A stretch of DNA of 64,000 nt, from contig CP136068.1 in NCBI GenBank assembly GCA_032622095.1, positions 60,162,025 through 60,226,024 on the forward strand. The letters run 5' to 3'. The notes under the pieces are model-generated. The model saw only the letters and a list, made by a program, of their open reading frames with translations, did no database searches and had not been told where the DNA came from. The first letter of the stretch is position 1, and each line of letters opens with the position of its first letter. The DNA is from Siphonodentalium dalli. Lineage: Eukaryota; Mollusca; Scaphopoda; Gadilida; Siphonodentaliidae. Position numbers and translations under genes: made by a program. Below, piece by piece: positions 45,340 to 57,546 of the stretch.

Positions 45340-46760
45340 TCCACAAAATGAAAGTGTCAATAACACTGTAGCTCAACTTGCAGAGGGGATTTCATAAATT
45401 ACAGTCAATGGAGCGATAATGAATGCGGAAATTTTAAATGTTTAAAGTCTTTAGTGATGCAAAGCCATTTTTTTTACTGAATATCGTTCAAATTTGATAG
45501 CTCCCATCTAGAAGTGATCCTCAACATGCCTGTAAATTTTCAGAACAGTTCTCCAATAAATGTTGGCTGCACGGATTCAAATGTGAGATCCAAGATGGCC
45601 ACTATATGAAGTATTTAGTTACAATCGGATGAGGTTTGTGGCCTGCAGGGTATGGCGAATGATGTAGTCATGCAAAGAGTAAAATCCCCGATGGCTGCTG
45701 GTGGCCATGTTTTTCAATTAAATTTGGTAAAATTTGATGGCTCGCATCTAGTGCTCACCCAGAAGATCCATGTGAAGTTTGGTGACGATTCGATGACGGA
45801 TGTGGTCTGTAGGATTTAGTCATATAAAATCCAAGATGGCTGCTGGCAGTCATGTTTTTCATCAAAAATCATTTAAATTCGAAAGCTTCCATCCAGAGGT
45901 GATCCTAAACAAGTCTATTAATTTTCAATAGACAGCAGGGGGTGCCGATTGATTCAAATTTTTATCCAAGATGGCTGCTGGCGACCATGTTTTCTAACGA
46001 ATTTCAGAAAATATTGATGGCTCCCATCTAGAGGTCATCCCCGGAGATCTGTATGAAATTTGGTGAAGATCAGATGAGGTTGTGGCCTGTAGGGTGTGCC
46101 AAAGGATTAGTCATGCAAAGAGTAAACTCCAAAATTAAAGTGATTGAAACACTCCGGTAGGGTGATCCAATAGATATGGAGAATATTCTTACTCAAAGTT
46201 GTACTTTTTACGAATAGTAATCCAAATTGCCAACACACTCAATCATTCTGATATATTAATTAAATGCACTGACTCTGGATGGCGAAATAATTTGTGTTTG
46301 TTTGTCGCTGATTGTTGCGTCCCGAATCCCGATGTAAATATTTATAATTGAGCTTAGTTTTGACGATGTTTTCTATTGCACTCAATAGTATGGTCGATTT
46401 CATTGAAATTTTAGGCGATGTTAGTAGAATGCTACATTCTCCAGGTTGGCATAACACCTGAATACTAACTTATCAGTTTCACAAACTCGAACAAGTCCAT
46501 AATTTGTCTTTAATGCTGGCAGCCATATTTTTCAACATTTCACCATTTGGAAAAATTTGATAGCTCCAATCTAGTATTCATTCAAAAGATCCATATGTAG
46601 TTTGGTGATCGGATGAGGGATGTGGTATCGGGTAAGTAGGGTGGGCCAAAGGATTTAGTCATGCAAAGAGTAATCCAAGATGGCTGTCGGTGGTGTTTTT
46701 TTCGATAGCTCCCATTTGGAGGTGATCCTAAGCATACCTGTAAATCAAGATGGCAACTAC
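45340..46760 (+). repeat. Tandem ~180-bp repeat (family 1 relative), TIR-element insertion at right end
   Basis: Units share AGTCATGCAAAGAGTAAAATCC, AAGATGGCTGCTGG, CATGTTTTT and GGCTCxCATCTAG-AG-GATCC. About five to six diverged copies occur. Related units continue at 50090-50760, where the array ends in the hairpin-type terminus. The TA-flanked element at 46760 inserted into the array's AAGATGGCAACTA unit. Confidence 0.75.
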
Positions 46761-48060
46761 CATACTGACCCGCGTTTAGGCCCAGGGGGCCTTTGTTTTA
46801 TTTGAGCTCAAAAATCCAAGTGGGCTTAAACTCGGATATGGCCCTTTGCAAACCAAAAATCCTAAGAAATCGGGACAGTAAAACTGATGAAAGCCGATCT
46901 AACGCCGATTATTTGGGAATTTTTTCAATTAAATGTGAATATTAAAATATTATAATAACACTTTAAGTCTTGTAGTTTTATTGGACAACATTCCCATGTT
47001 AAAATGACACTATTATGTAAGTAGTCTTGACTGACAGCCGTCTTGTTCCCAAAGTGTATGCTTGAGGTCAGGAATGCCCTGGTTATTATGTAAGCGGCAG
47101 TGTGGGTTATCTATAGTCTGACTATAGTTTATATCAATGTTCAGATTTAATCGGATTAGGAAAATAATAAGCCCGGCGCTTTATTCGTGATCCATTGTCT
47201 ACATAGAGGATGTTACAATGGCGACTAATTGAATGTTTAACAAAAGCCAGTGAGTGTAATTATTTAACAGCACTGACAAGGCAGTTGTATATCTACTAAA
47301 ACGGCATTCTGAACTCCTCGACCTGTGACCTCTGGGGGGCAGACGGAATCTGACGAGGTTTGCCGAATGCTAAAACGTATAAAAAACGTATACAAAAGCA
47401 CTTGTTTGAATATTTTGGTTTCGAGTGAATAAAGTTGACGCAGTTGGAAGACATTTTTGTTAATTGACAAGTTCCCCCTTCTGCTCCATTATGATACCCA
47501 CTGTGTGTTTACATAATCAAGAGGCCAGTTCTTTGTGTTTGGCCACATGTAGGAACACACAGGTCTACGTTGTCACTGAACACGAAAAATATGTTTTTAC
47601 AGTACCGGTACTGTAGTTGGAACAGGTGCGCTTTGATTAAACTTAAAAGTATTGCACGCGCATAGCCGTACATGGCTTTTAAAGCTATACGCTGTTAGCA
47701 AGTGGGTTCTATTGTATTTTATGTCTGTTAAACGTTTGGTTTCCCCAGGGAAGTATAATTGAATAAAGAAATGTGAATTTAAGATTCACTTTATTTTATT
47801 TCATTTAATATTATCACTTACCTACGAATTATAACTTTCCATTTTTCGTGGCATTCTCGCCGTCACCGATCGTTTGTGAATAATACTTCTTGGAATTATT
47901 TATTTGGGGAGTATCATTAGCAAATACTTACTTACAACTGCTGAAATTGAACAAAATTTGGGGTGGGCTTAAACACGAATATACCCCTGTGCATGGAATT
48001 TGGCCAAAATATATGGGTGGGCTTAAACACGGGCATGGGCTTTGAACCGGGTCAGTACGG
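46760..48060. mobile_element. 1.30-kb TIR element with TA target site (copy 1)
   Basis: The left end CCATACTGACCCGCGTTTAGG is mirrored by GAACCGGGTCAGTACGG at the right. TA lies at 46758-46759 and 48061-48062. Subterminal zones repeat GTGGGCTTAAAC. The second copy, at 56249-58719, has the same ends and an inner length of about 1.26 kb once its nested hAT is removed. TA duplication fits Tc1/mariner-like elements, but the CCGTACTGACC end is not one I can place. There is no transposase ORF. Confidence 0.82.
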
Positions 48061-48074
48061 TATGTGCCTTTTAA

Positions 48075-49190
48075 CCAAGTGTATTCTGTAATATTGTGTA
48101 TTCTGAATTTATGCTAGGAAGTTAAGGAGTGAATTAGAAGATAATCTGTCATTACATGTATGTCTTGTAAATGTTTTCCAACTGGGACAGTGACTGGGAC
48201 TGACATTTTAGTTGTACAACAGTTCCGTTGTTGTGATTAACACTATTTATATCATATAACAAATGTTCAAAATCTATCTTCTAACTATATCTATATTTGC
48301 AAATGTCTGTCTGTGTCCAATAGAATTTCAAGGGGGGGTCATCTAGATGGCACCAAAAGGGTCTAACAGAGGCAACTTTTTACGAGGAAGATAATGGTGC
48401 AGGTTAGAATTTTCTAAAGTGTCACTGTTGTTGTCAGGGGCAGAAAGGTGGACGGCAGAACAAAATTTGGTCGTCAATTTCCACCAAACTTCAACAAAAT
48501 CATCTCCATGATATGAGGAATCTAATGGTGTGGTTTAACTATGTAAAAAGTGGCGCTGTTCGAGTCAGGTGTGCACAGAAGGGGATGGATGCCCACACAG
48601 ACAGACGGACGATGGACGCTAACCCATGGCAATAGCTAAAAAATGAATGAAAAAAATGGCAGAATATGCCTTAACCCGCAGTAACTTAAAGATACATAAT
48701 CCGAAAAATGTTTCTTTGGATTCGGGGGTAAAAAATATTTGCTTCAAGTCATGGAACCCACCCATAAAAGCTCAGAGTGATCAGATATCGATTTTTGAAA
48801 TTTATAATTTCCCCGAGATATGTAATTTTTGGAGACCTGACAAATATTTGTTAAGCCGAAGGTCTCAGACCAAATTATGGATGAAGATGGATAACTCTAA
48901 AATCAAGTGGCTTTGGGTGTTAGATATTTGACAATCCGGCAAAACTTTGTTAATCAAAATGTTGATAAATAACATGTCAGGGGCAATTTTATACTACAGT
49001 TGACTGTGGTTAGCATTATTTTTGGGCAACTAATCGATTCTGAAAACTGTAGAAGCATTTTAAAAAATGTTGTTGTTGGAATCTGATGATATGGGGACCA
49101 TCAAATCGGATTGAGTACTTTTAACTACAGAATTTCATGAGGGAAATGCGATAACTCATTGCTAATTCACAATTTAATTAAGATGGCAAC
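48075..49190 (+). repeat. Large direct duplication, first copy
   Basis: TGTGTATTCTGAATTTATGCT, GAATTAGAAGATAATCTGTC and ATTTTAGTTGTACAACAGTTCC at 48095-48220 recur at 49220-49340. Likewise 48690-49125 (GGTAAAAxATAxTTG, GAGTGATCAGATATCGATT, TTGATAAATAACA) recurs at 51330-51720. So a ~1.1-kb unit exists in up to three partial copies between 48 and 51.7 kb. The ending AACCCATGGCAATAGCTAAAAAA at 48616-48638 is of the hairpin-element type. Confidence 0.8.
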
Positions 49191-49199
49191 TACCTGTAT

Positions 49200-49800
49200 T
49201 TGTCTTTTTACCATGTGGGATTGTGTATTCTGAATTTATGCTTGGAGTGAATTAGAAGATAATCTGTCATTACATGTATGTCTTGTAAATGTTTTCCAAC
49301 CGGGACTGACATTTTAGTTGTACAACAGTTCCGTTGTAAAGAATAACACCATTTATATCATATGACACATGCTCAAAATCTATATCTATATTTCTGAATG
49401 TCTGTCTGTGTCCTATAGAAATTCATGGGAAACCATCTAGATGGCACCAAAGGGTAACTTTTTACGAGGAAGATAATGGTGGGGGTTAGCATTTTCTAAA
49501 GTGATGCTGTTGTTATCAGTGGCAGAAAAGGGGGAGGAGCAGAAAGAGTTTTTCTGCAGATTTCCACCAAACTTCTACATAATCATCTCCATGATATGAG
49601 GAATCTAATGCTGGGGATTTTAAAGTTGTAAAAGTTGCGCCGTTTGAAACAGGTGTGCACGGAATGGGAGAGGGGAACCAAAATTGATACAAAATATTAT
49701 TAGCGCCGATTTCCACCAAATTGATACACAGTTTTCTCCATGATACATGAAATCTAATTGTGTCATTTAAAGATGCCAAAATGACTCCGACTGAACTCAA
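49200..49800 (+). repeat. Large direct duplication, second copy (left half)
   Basis: See 48075-49190. Differences include small deletions and the absence of the right half, which appears instead at 51330-51720. Confidence 0.8.
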
Positions 49801-49804
49801 AATT

Positions 49805-50080
49805 GCAGGTAACTTTGTGACAAAAAAACGTTTATACGACTTCCAAATGTAACTTTGTAACCCTTTCTTAACAGTAACTTTGTGACAAAAAACACATCAC
49901 ATTTTTTAAACGACTTACAAATGTAACTTTGTAACCCTTTTTTTAACAAGGATAGTTCAAATATTTTCATTTTTATACTTGGAGTTATTCTCTGATAAGC
50001 ATTGGTACTTTGTGACAAAAAACACGTCACATTTTTAAACGACTTACAAATGTAACTTTGTAAACCTTTTTTAACAAGTA
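49805..50080 (+). repeat. Tandem ~70-bp repeat, three units
   Basis: TAACTTTGTGACAAAAAACAC, TTTTTAAACGACTTACAAATG and TAACTTTGTAACCC recur at 49808, 49873 and about 50006. A minus-strand ORF (49797-50126) with repeated KKGLQSYICKSFK is produced by the repeat. Confidence 0.85.
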
Positions 50081-50089
50081 TATGTGAGC

Positions 50090-50790
50090 TACAGGGTATG
50101 CCGATGGATTCAAATTTGAAATCCAAGATGGCTGCTTGTGGTCATGTTTTTTAACGAATCTCATAAAAAATTTAGAGGTCACCCTGAATATCCGTATGAA
50201 GTTTGGTGACTGTCGGATGAGAGATGTGACCTGCAGAGTGTAAGGATTTAGTCATACAAAGATTAAAATCCAAGATGGCCACTGACAGCCATGTTTTTTA
50301 ATGAATTACGGAAAAAAGGAGAGACTAGAAGTCACCCCGAGGATCCATATGAAGTTTGGTGATGATTGGATGAGGAATGTGGTCTGTATAGTGTGCTAAA
50401 GATTTTAGTGATTCAAAGTGTAAAATCCAAGACGGCTGCTGGTGGCCATGTTTTCCATCGAAAATCGTTAAAATTTTATAGCTCATATCTAGAGGTGATC
50501 CTAAACAAGCCTGTTTTAAAGTTTCAAAACAATTCTCCAATAAATGTGGGCTGCAGGGTTTTCTGATGGATTCACATTTGAAATCCAAGATGGCGGCCAC
50601 ATTTTTAACATATTTCAGGGAAAAAGGGTGGCTCCCATCGGGAGGTCACCCTGAAGATCCATATGAAGTTTGATGATGATCGGATGAGAGATGTGATCTG
50701 TACTAAATGGAAATTGTTGACGGATGGACGACAGATGCCAACCAATGGCAATAGCTTAAACTTGACTTCGTCTATTTGAGCTAATAATGA
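50090..50790 (+). repeat. Family 1 tandem array with hairpin-type 3' end
   Basis: Four units of AAATCCAAGATGGCTGCT.., CATGTTTTT and GATCCATATGAAGTTTGGTGATG. It closes with GGATGGACGACAGATGCC, CAATGGCAATAGCTTAAACTTG and a weak stem to TTGAGCTAATAATG, parallel to 3895-3970. Confidence 0.75.
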
Positions 50791-51133
50791 TAACGTCTGA
50801 AGTACACGCAGTTGTAAATAAATAAATATTTCTTTATTGGTGGGAAGAATTAATCGCGATAAACAAAATGACAATCACTGCAATATAAAGGTGAGCCACT
50901 ACAATTTATGATAATATTTGTAACACTTTTGAGCAAGAGTATTCTCTATTCCCACCATATGCCCACATCAGAGGATTTCACATCACATTTAACCTTGGCA
51001 CCACCAGGTAACCCTGCTAGTGACTAATAAAATATGGAAGTTATGTCCTTTATTTAGGCCATCTTATACACTCAATTTAAATAAAGACTTATGTTGTCAA
51101 TCTTTTTCACTATTAAACTTATATAAAAAATTA

Positions 51134-51283
51134 GAGGATATTACTAAGGCTGGTTTGATATTAGGCCCAATATCAGCCCGAGGTAACCTCATATCAGCCT
51201 AAGACCGAAGTTTGAAGGCTGCTATGAGGTTACCTAGGGCTGTTATCAGGCCTATAATATCAAACCAACCAAGTAATATCCTC
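51134..51283. mobile_element. 150-bp palindromic MITE with TA ends
   Basis: TA at 51132-51133 and 51284-51285 flank arms of about 70 bp: GAGGATATTACT, GGTTTGATATTAGGCC and GAGGTAACCTCATA are mirrored on the right. Only about 15 bp in the centre is unpaired. It sits at the left border of the 51330 duplicate. Confidence 0.85.
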
Positions 51284-51329
51284 TATATTAAAGGTACTCA
51301 ATCCAATTAAACACCCCTAAATGACTATT

Positions 51330-51720
51330 TCTTTGGCTTCGGGGGTAAAAATAATTGATTCGTGTCAAGGAACCTACCCATCAATGCTAAGAGTGATCAG
51401 ATATCGATTATTTTTGTTTGTTATTTCAATTGTTTGTGATCCAGAAACAAGCGGTCAAAATTGCGCATGAAGATGGATAACTCTAAAAACAAGTGGTAAT
51501 ACGGTCAAATTTCATGAATACTCAAGTGATAATACGCCGATATTTCGTTGAACAAAATGTTGATAAATAACACGTTTTGAGAAATTTGATACCATAGGTG
51601 ACAGTGGTTAGCATTATTTTGTTGCAATTAATCGATTCTGTTAACTAAACCGTAGTTTGAAGAAATGCTGTTGTTGTATCTTGATGATATGGGGACCCTC
51701 TGATCGGATTGAGTACCTTT
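51330..51720 (+). repeat. Third partial copy of the 48-49 kb duplication
   Basis: It matches 48690-49125 in order, with small indels, ending GATCGGATTGAGTACCTTTAA. Confidence 0.8.
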
Positions 51721-51729
51721 AATTAGATC

Positions 51730-52051
51730 GCCTCTTAGTATAAACTGACAACTCTTTCAAATGAGTGACATCACAAAAGTTGATATCTACACATTATTTA
51801 GCAGTGAAGTAGATTTACGGCATGTCGTAAAACCATATTACTCTGATTTGTGATGTCGAAAAAATTGATATTACTCGGATTGGAGAGGTCGTAAAATTAT
51901 ATTCCTCAGTTTAAGGGCAAATTGATGCGATATTCACATAATTCGATAGCAGGCCGTTCTGGACAAAAATGTCATATCTAATTAATAATGCCCTTTATAA
52001 TGGCTCTGTTAGGTAACCTGATTGTTAGAATGAAGTCACATATGTACTCAC
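51730..52051. other. Intronic sequence left of exon B, nothing recognised
   Basis: No repeat or frame of note was seen. Confidence 0.45.
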
Positions 52052-52112
52052 AACAAATCATTTCAACATAATGTCCAAGATCACAGTCCAAGTCTGCAGA
52101 TGGCAAGCTAAC
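52052..52112 (-). CDS. IFT46: IFT46 internal exon B
   Basis: This 61-bp exon was found by asking what must lie between exons A and C. The minus-strand acceptor is attatttcag and the donor is T|gtgagt. It encodes 20 residues, VSLPSADLDCDLGHYVEMIC, plus one base. The family pattern here, from memory, is VSLP..E.DC.LAEY.DMIC. The leftover T combines with CT from exon C to give a serine codon where vertebrates usually have alanine. Both phases fit (0 in, 1 out), which independently supports the A-B-C order. The exon stands in plain AT-rich sequence, about 7 kb downstream of exon A and 20.9 kb upstream of exon C. Confidence 0.9.
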
Positions 52113-52900
52113 CTGAAATAATAATTGCAGAATGATACACAGCTCGGCATCAGGCTTCTGAAACCATTCGAATTCAGTATCCTATATAAGCAGATCACCA
52201 AAAATAAAAGCGCATTTATGGATAAGATTCCAGGTCTTGGATTTTTTCAGTGCTCAAATAAATAAAGTAGTCGCATACGCATCAGAAACGTAGAACTCTT
52301 TCATGTATGCTTTGGCAGCATACATGATATTAACATAGCTACAAGTCGTCCGAAAGAGAACATGTGTACCACGAAATTAGGGAGACTTCGCATAATGTAC
52401 CATGTGGCATCTGCAATCATAGGAGGCATCACACCGAATGTTGCACAATAATGCAATTACTTTTTCGCCACATATAAGCTATGTGCTTCTTTATCAACAT
52501 GGCCATCTATTTCTAATTTTGCAAAGTGATTCCAATCACAGATTTTAGAGAGACACCAATTTGGTGAGGAAAAACAAATAACACGGAAACAAATTACGTA
52601 TACAGTGAAACGAAACGTTTATGTGCGGATGTAAGAAACATTATATAATGAATGGGTAGGATGACGAATAAATTGCAAGTTTGTTATCGACAATGAATAT
52701 TGAGTTGATAAACTCGCAATTCAGAAAAATACTCCCTTTAGAACCATGTCCTATCGACAGTGAGGAGGAATTAAAAACTGATTAGATAATGGTTAGAATG
52801 CAGGATTTATACTAGACATATTCATGTCTAGTGACTAATCCGAGCACGGATATAAACAGAGTAGGACAGCAATAAATTTTAACCCTCCTGATTGACACAA
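52113..52900. other. Intronic sequence right of exon B, nothing recognised
   Basis: AT-rich, without a repeat I can identify. Confidence 0.45.
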
Positions 52901-52913
52901 AGCCAGAGATGTA

Positions 52914-53316
52914 ATCTATATAGTTCAGTTGACGAGCTTTACTTCGAGGAAAAATTATTTTGAAAGTATAATTATTGTTTCCTAAAACGATAGCCAGAAC
53001 ACTGCAGTATATGGATTATATATCCCTACCTTCTTGTCTACAGGAGGAAAGGGGTTTTTGCTACCACCTGACCGTTACACCTTCTAGGATTGGTCACGCA
53101 TGAATGCCCCAAGTATTAGCTTGCGTTCTGACCGGGAATAGTCAGTTTTATTTCCGACTCCATCACGAAAGTGGCAGGTCGCAGGATTGGGAATGGCACC
53201 ACCATGGGAGGGATCTATGATAGTTCAGTGTTTGGGCTATCTTTTTAGGAATAATTAATTATAATTTCAAAATAATATTTTTCCTGTAAAGAAGCCCTCA
53301 CACTGAACTATATGGA
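52914..53316. mobile_element. Two small TIR MITEs (TATAGTTCAGTGT ends)
   Basis: Copy 1, about 52914-53028, has TATATAGTTCAGT and AACACTGCAGTATATGG ends. Copy 2, about 53219-53316, has GATAGTTCAGTGTTTGGGC and GCCCTCACACTGAACTATATGG ends. In copy 2 the whole sequence nearly equals its own reverse complement. Ends next to TA suggest Tc1/mariner-type insertion. The CAGTGT ends resemble those at 37840-38290. Confidence 0.65.
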
Positions 53317-53329
53317 TTAGAATGATAAG

Positions 53330-53470
53330 ATAAGATAAATTTTATTTAAAAGTCAGAGGTAAAATTTTTATACAAACACAAGCTCTGAAGAGCTTTTGAC
53401 CGACTGTAAGCCTAGGAGCAATAAAGTTAATAATATCCAAGTTCGAGGGGAATGAATTCTTCTCAAATAT
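53330..53470 (-). pseudogene. 3' tail of a non-LTR element
   Basis: On the minus strand the sequence ends AAATAAAATTTATCTTATCTTATC, a polyadenylation-like signal followed by (TCTTA)n, preceded by the hairpin GCTCTTCAGAGC. No coding part is attached. Confidence 0.5.
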
Positions 53471-53479
53471 ATTTCACGT

Positions 53480-54070
53480 AAATATGAATCAGTAAGAATG
53501 TGATAAGTAAACTAATTGCATTCAGATTTATACATTTCCCGAACTTGGTTGCCCCCTGTTTTTATTTGCTAGCGAGCAAGTTCAACTTAGAAAGATATTT
53601 TTCCTTCTCTGCTGTCTTCTCTACTCTTTTACTACGTCAATGAAGTTTTTCTATCTTCCTATTCCTATTTCTTTTTCCGTCCCACGCCGCGTGACGCAGA
53701 GAAAGTAAGTCAATACCGATACTGAACTTGCAGAGGCCAACTCAGAGAATGGCTCAAACGAGGAACAATTTCTCTCGCCTATGGATTTAAGGCACTGTTA
53801 GCTATTACCTGCTAAATCCTCCCCACCCCCGAACACCTGGTGCACCACAATAAGGTGCCCAAATACAATATGCGGCGTCCCAAACCAAATGGACTGCCTG
53901 TACATTTCGAACAATTGACTAAATTTCTTATTGTGAAAATGACATTAAAATGGCCATATGTTGTAATTCAATATTCTGATATTTGAAAACCGAAATTAAT
54001 TTAGCCATATGATAAAGACATATTGTGGACTTATGTCAGTGAACAAAACCAATAACTTAGTATCTAAAAA
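53480..54070. other. Intronic sequence, nothing recognised
   Basis: A pyrimidine-rich stretch lies at 53590-53690. No frame of note. Confidence 0.45.
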
Positions 54071-54077
54071 CTTACAA

Positions 54078-54319
54078 CCCTTTCACAACGAGAGCCGCGA
54101 TGGTGGTGCATTAAATATCCTGTGCCAGCTCACCACCCACATACAGGGAGCCCTGCACATTTAAGAGAACACACCAGCCTACACTGTCAAGATAAATATT
54201 GTTAGACAAATGCACAACCCCACACCAACGAGGCCCCCCCACGGGTGACCCGCACAAATAGGAGAATGCACTGGCACAGGTTCCTCACAAAAATTTAGGA
54301 AGCTCCAGCCATGGAAGGG
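54078..54319. mobile_element. Diverged relative of the 6418-6583 TTAA MITE
   Basis: CCCTTTCACAACGAGAGCC at the left and GGAAGCTCCAGCCATGGAAGGG at the right match the 6418 element in inverted orientation, as do GGAGAATGCACTGGCAC and GCATTAAATATCCTG. The TTAA sites are no longer intact (TTAC / TTAT), implying age. Confidence 0.7.
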
Positions 54320-55600
54320 TTATAAACAAATTTCATAAACTGACCACTGAGTAGAAATGGTGCAATGTCATAAGTGTGAAAATGATTGAAATTGCCACTC
54401 CATTATTGCGTTAATAAGTTAATAATTATGTGATGTTTCCCAAATCAGAAACAAATTCACAAGTTAAAAATTTGGAACGGGTTAAAAGAAATGAACCAGA
54501 CGTTAAAATACAATAGTACAAATTACAATGGCGAAGTATAAAACCCAACCATTACTGTAATATTGTACGGTCCAGGTTCGTTGTTACTCATATCACTTCC
54601 CTGTCTTGTGCACAACGGATGAAAAGGGAATGCCAACGATGTCAACATGCTTATGTAGCAAGGGGGCACATGACCAAGCGCTGCATCACATAATGTTCAG
54701 AACGTACTTATGCTATTTCGTACCAAAATAATAAAATTTTATACGGGTTCTCATAGATCCCTCCTTTGTGAATAAAAATGAATATACCATGTAGTTCAGT
54801 GTGTAATGTATCTTTGCTGGGAATACGCGGAGATTGACACTAAACAAAAAGTAATGAACCATGGCATAATGATCCAGGACAGATTGGCGTACATATTTGG
54901 GAAGCAGACATGAAACCAGTATAGTATGATTTAGTGTTGAAACGGTTAGGGATTTTCAGGAGTCGATTAGTCGACAGAGGTAATCAAATACTAGTCCATT
55001 AGTCGGATCCCTTCCGAAAGTTCCAGTTTCTATGCCCATATGTATAAAATAGGCCATATGGCATCACAGTTTTGAGTACCCAACTCTCCGTTTCAGAACA
55101 TTCAAACGGGAAGCACGAGAACTGTATAATCTCCCGTTTTGCCTGTGAGTCTCCCAATTTGATGTCTTAAACCCGGCGCTCCCGAACCTCCATATAATCT
55201 CACGGTTTGGGGAATGCAGTTAATAAAAACATTTTATGTAAAAAAAATTGTCGCCGGCAACCAGGAAATAAATAGGCAAGTCTTGTTAGTAAGTCTCGCT
55301 AACGAGATGTCGGGTGTGTTCTATTTTCTCTCTGAATATGTGCCTCATGTCGTGGAGGGGGGCTGTATTAGACACTATTAAATTACTGAGTTGACTTTAA
55401 AAGCATACTTGTCGTGACTTAAGTTTCGTACTTCCTTGAAGCCATTTTGTTGCTTCATTACTCTAATATTACACATGCCACAGTGAGAAGTTATCACAAT
55501 TCAATTGCAGCACACTGCACTAGACAGTGTTCATGGTGCTCAGTCGGCAGTGACACTTCAAGTCTTTGATGATCAACATAAAAGAAACCGCGTCCACACG
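54320..55600. other. Intronic sequence, nothing firm
   Basis: Two CTCCCG-rich phrases at 55080-55200 recall the subterminal CTCCCGAT repeats of the hAT element at 57104. Confidence 0.45.
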
Positions 55601-55799
55601 TGCATACATTTGGTTCAGTTCAGGTCACCGAAACAATTGAGAAGAAAAAGTCTGGAGAGTCCCGAGTTGTAAACTACCTCCACAGCCTGTCGATCCAATC
55701 GAGTGTATTCAGTCTTTGCCGGGAATATCATTTTCAGATAAACAAAGGGGATAACTCTTGAATGAAAAATGTGATAAACATCAGTGAAATCTCCTTTGA

Positions 55800-56248
55800 A
55801 AGCCCTCCTGAAGCCAAACCTACATACCAAATTTCATTGAGATCCGATAACCCATGGTTTAGATATATGAGTGGATGGAAGCATGTAATCCAGTATACCA
55901 CCCCCCCCCCCATCTTTTTGATGGGGGTATAATAGAGTAAAGACACTATACATGTACTATTAACTTAACTCTGAATATTTCATGAGGCATCTATATATAT
56001 TAAATATGATACGATATCATGCCTCAGGCCAATACGACAGACCTCATCCTCAATAAGGAAACAACCAATTAATAACATATAATATATATATATATCTATG
56101 GAATGGCTTCTTTGTGACATGCAGATGGAAGCATATAATCAGTATACCACCCCCTCTTTTTAATGGGGGTATAATAGAGTAAAGACACTATACATGTACT
56201 ATTAACATGTACTATTAACATGTACTATTAACATGTACTATTAACTTA
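55800..56248 (+). repeat. ~260-bp direct duplication with 13-bp expansion
   Basis: GGAAGCATxTAATCxAGTATACCACCCCC, GGGGGTATAATAGAGTAAAG and GACACTATACATGTACTATTAA occur at 55876-55966 and 56128-56220. In the first copy CATGTACTATTAA is single; in the second it is repeated four times. The second copy's continuation (AACTCTGAATA) was displaced to 58721 by the TA-element insertion. Confidence 0.88.
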
Positions 56249-57546
56249 CCGTACTGACCCGGGTTGAGGCCCTGGGGGCCTTTGTTTTATTTGAGCTCAA
56301 AAACCCAAGTGGGCTTAAACTGGGATATGGCCCTTTGCAAACCAAAAATCCCAAGAAATCGGGACAGCAAAACTGATGAAATAGATGAAAGCCGATCTAA
56401 CGCCGAGTATCGGGAAATATACCTGGCTTCCAGATTAAGTAAAGGTAAGTATAACTTACTTTGAGAAAGTAATTTTTCAATTAAATGTGAATATTAAAAT
56501 ATTATAATAACACTTCTAGTCTTGTTTTATTGCCCAAAATTCCCATAAATGACACTATTTGTAAGCAGGGTGGGTTATCGGGAAGGGAATAAAAGATTTC
56601 GGCCATTTTAGACAGCTCGGTAAATCCCGTATCTATAGTCTATAGTAGTCTATAGTTTATATCAATGTTCAGATGTATGTGATCCCCAAATTGAATGATA
56701 ACGATAATTTAAATAGTTCCCAAAATAAATATAATTGTTAACTTTATTGACATTCATTAACTTCAAATCACAAACACCGCTTGTTCTTATAAATGGAATT
56801 ATTGTCTTAGCAATAAAAGACACAAAGTGGAACTGCCATATACACAGGGAAAACAAATACATTCTGTGCAAAAGCACATGTCACTAATTACGCCATACTC
56901 CAGCTGGTAGACTCTGTTAATATAGGACACAGGACACTTAAGATGTCATCATGTCTTTTTATAACTGGCCACTATGGGTGAAATAAATATCTGTGTTTTG
57001 TTGATGATACTGTCAGTAAAACTACACAGATTTTTGGTGCCCATGCTAATTTAATTGAATAAGAGGCGTTACAAGACAAATAAGCTCATTGTCGGACCAC
57101 ATTCAGACATGTCAACCCTCCCGATTTCGGTGGGAGTCTCCCGATATTGGGCACCATCTCCCGGGCTCCTGATCGGGAGATGGAATCTCCCGATATCACG
57201 CACCCCCGTAAATCAAAATGAGAGTGCCTACAATTTTATGGCCTATCGCTGACACAAAGTGCAGGAAGTTATCTGCTTGTTATAATCTCCAATTGCAATT
57301 AGCCCTGAGTCAATTAAACAGGTCTTCATTGTCAAAGCATGCCTATCATTCGACCACCGTAATTGCGGCGATGCATAGTAAACAAAGGCACCATTGTTTA
57401 CTGGCCGTCGCTTCGTATTTCTGTACTGGCTTCAACAGCGGATTACCAAATGACTGGCGACTCAGGGATGCCAAAACAGATTACATACGGCTATATAATT
57501 CAGAGTGTCCATGGAAAGTGGCAAACTGCATGTGTTTATCATTTAA

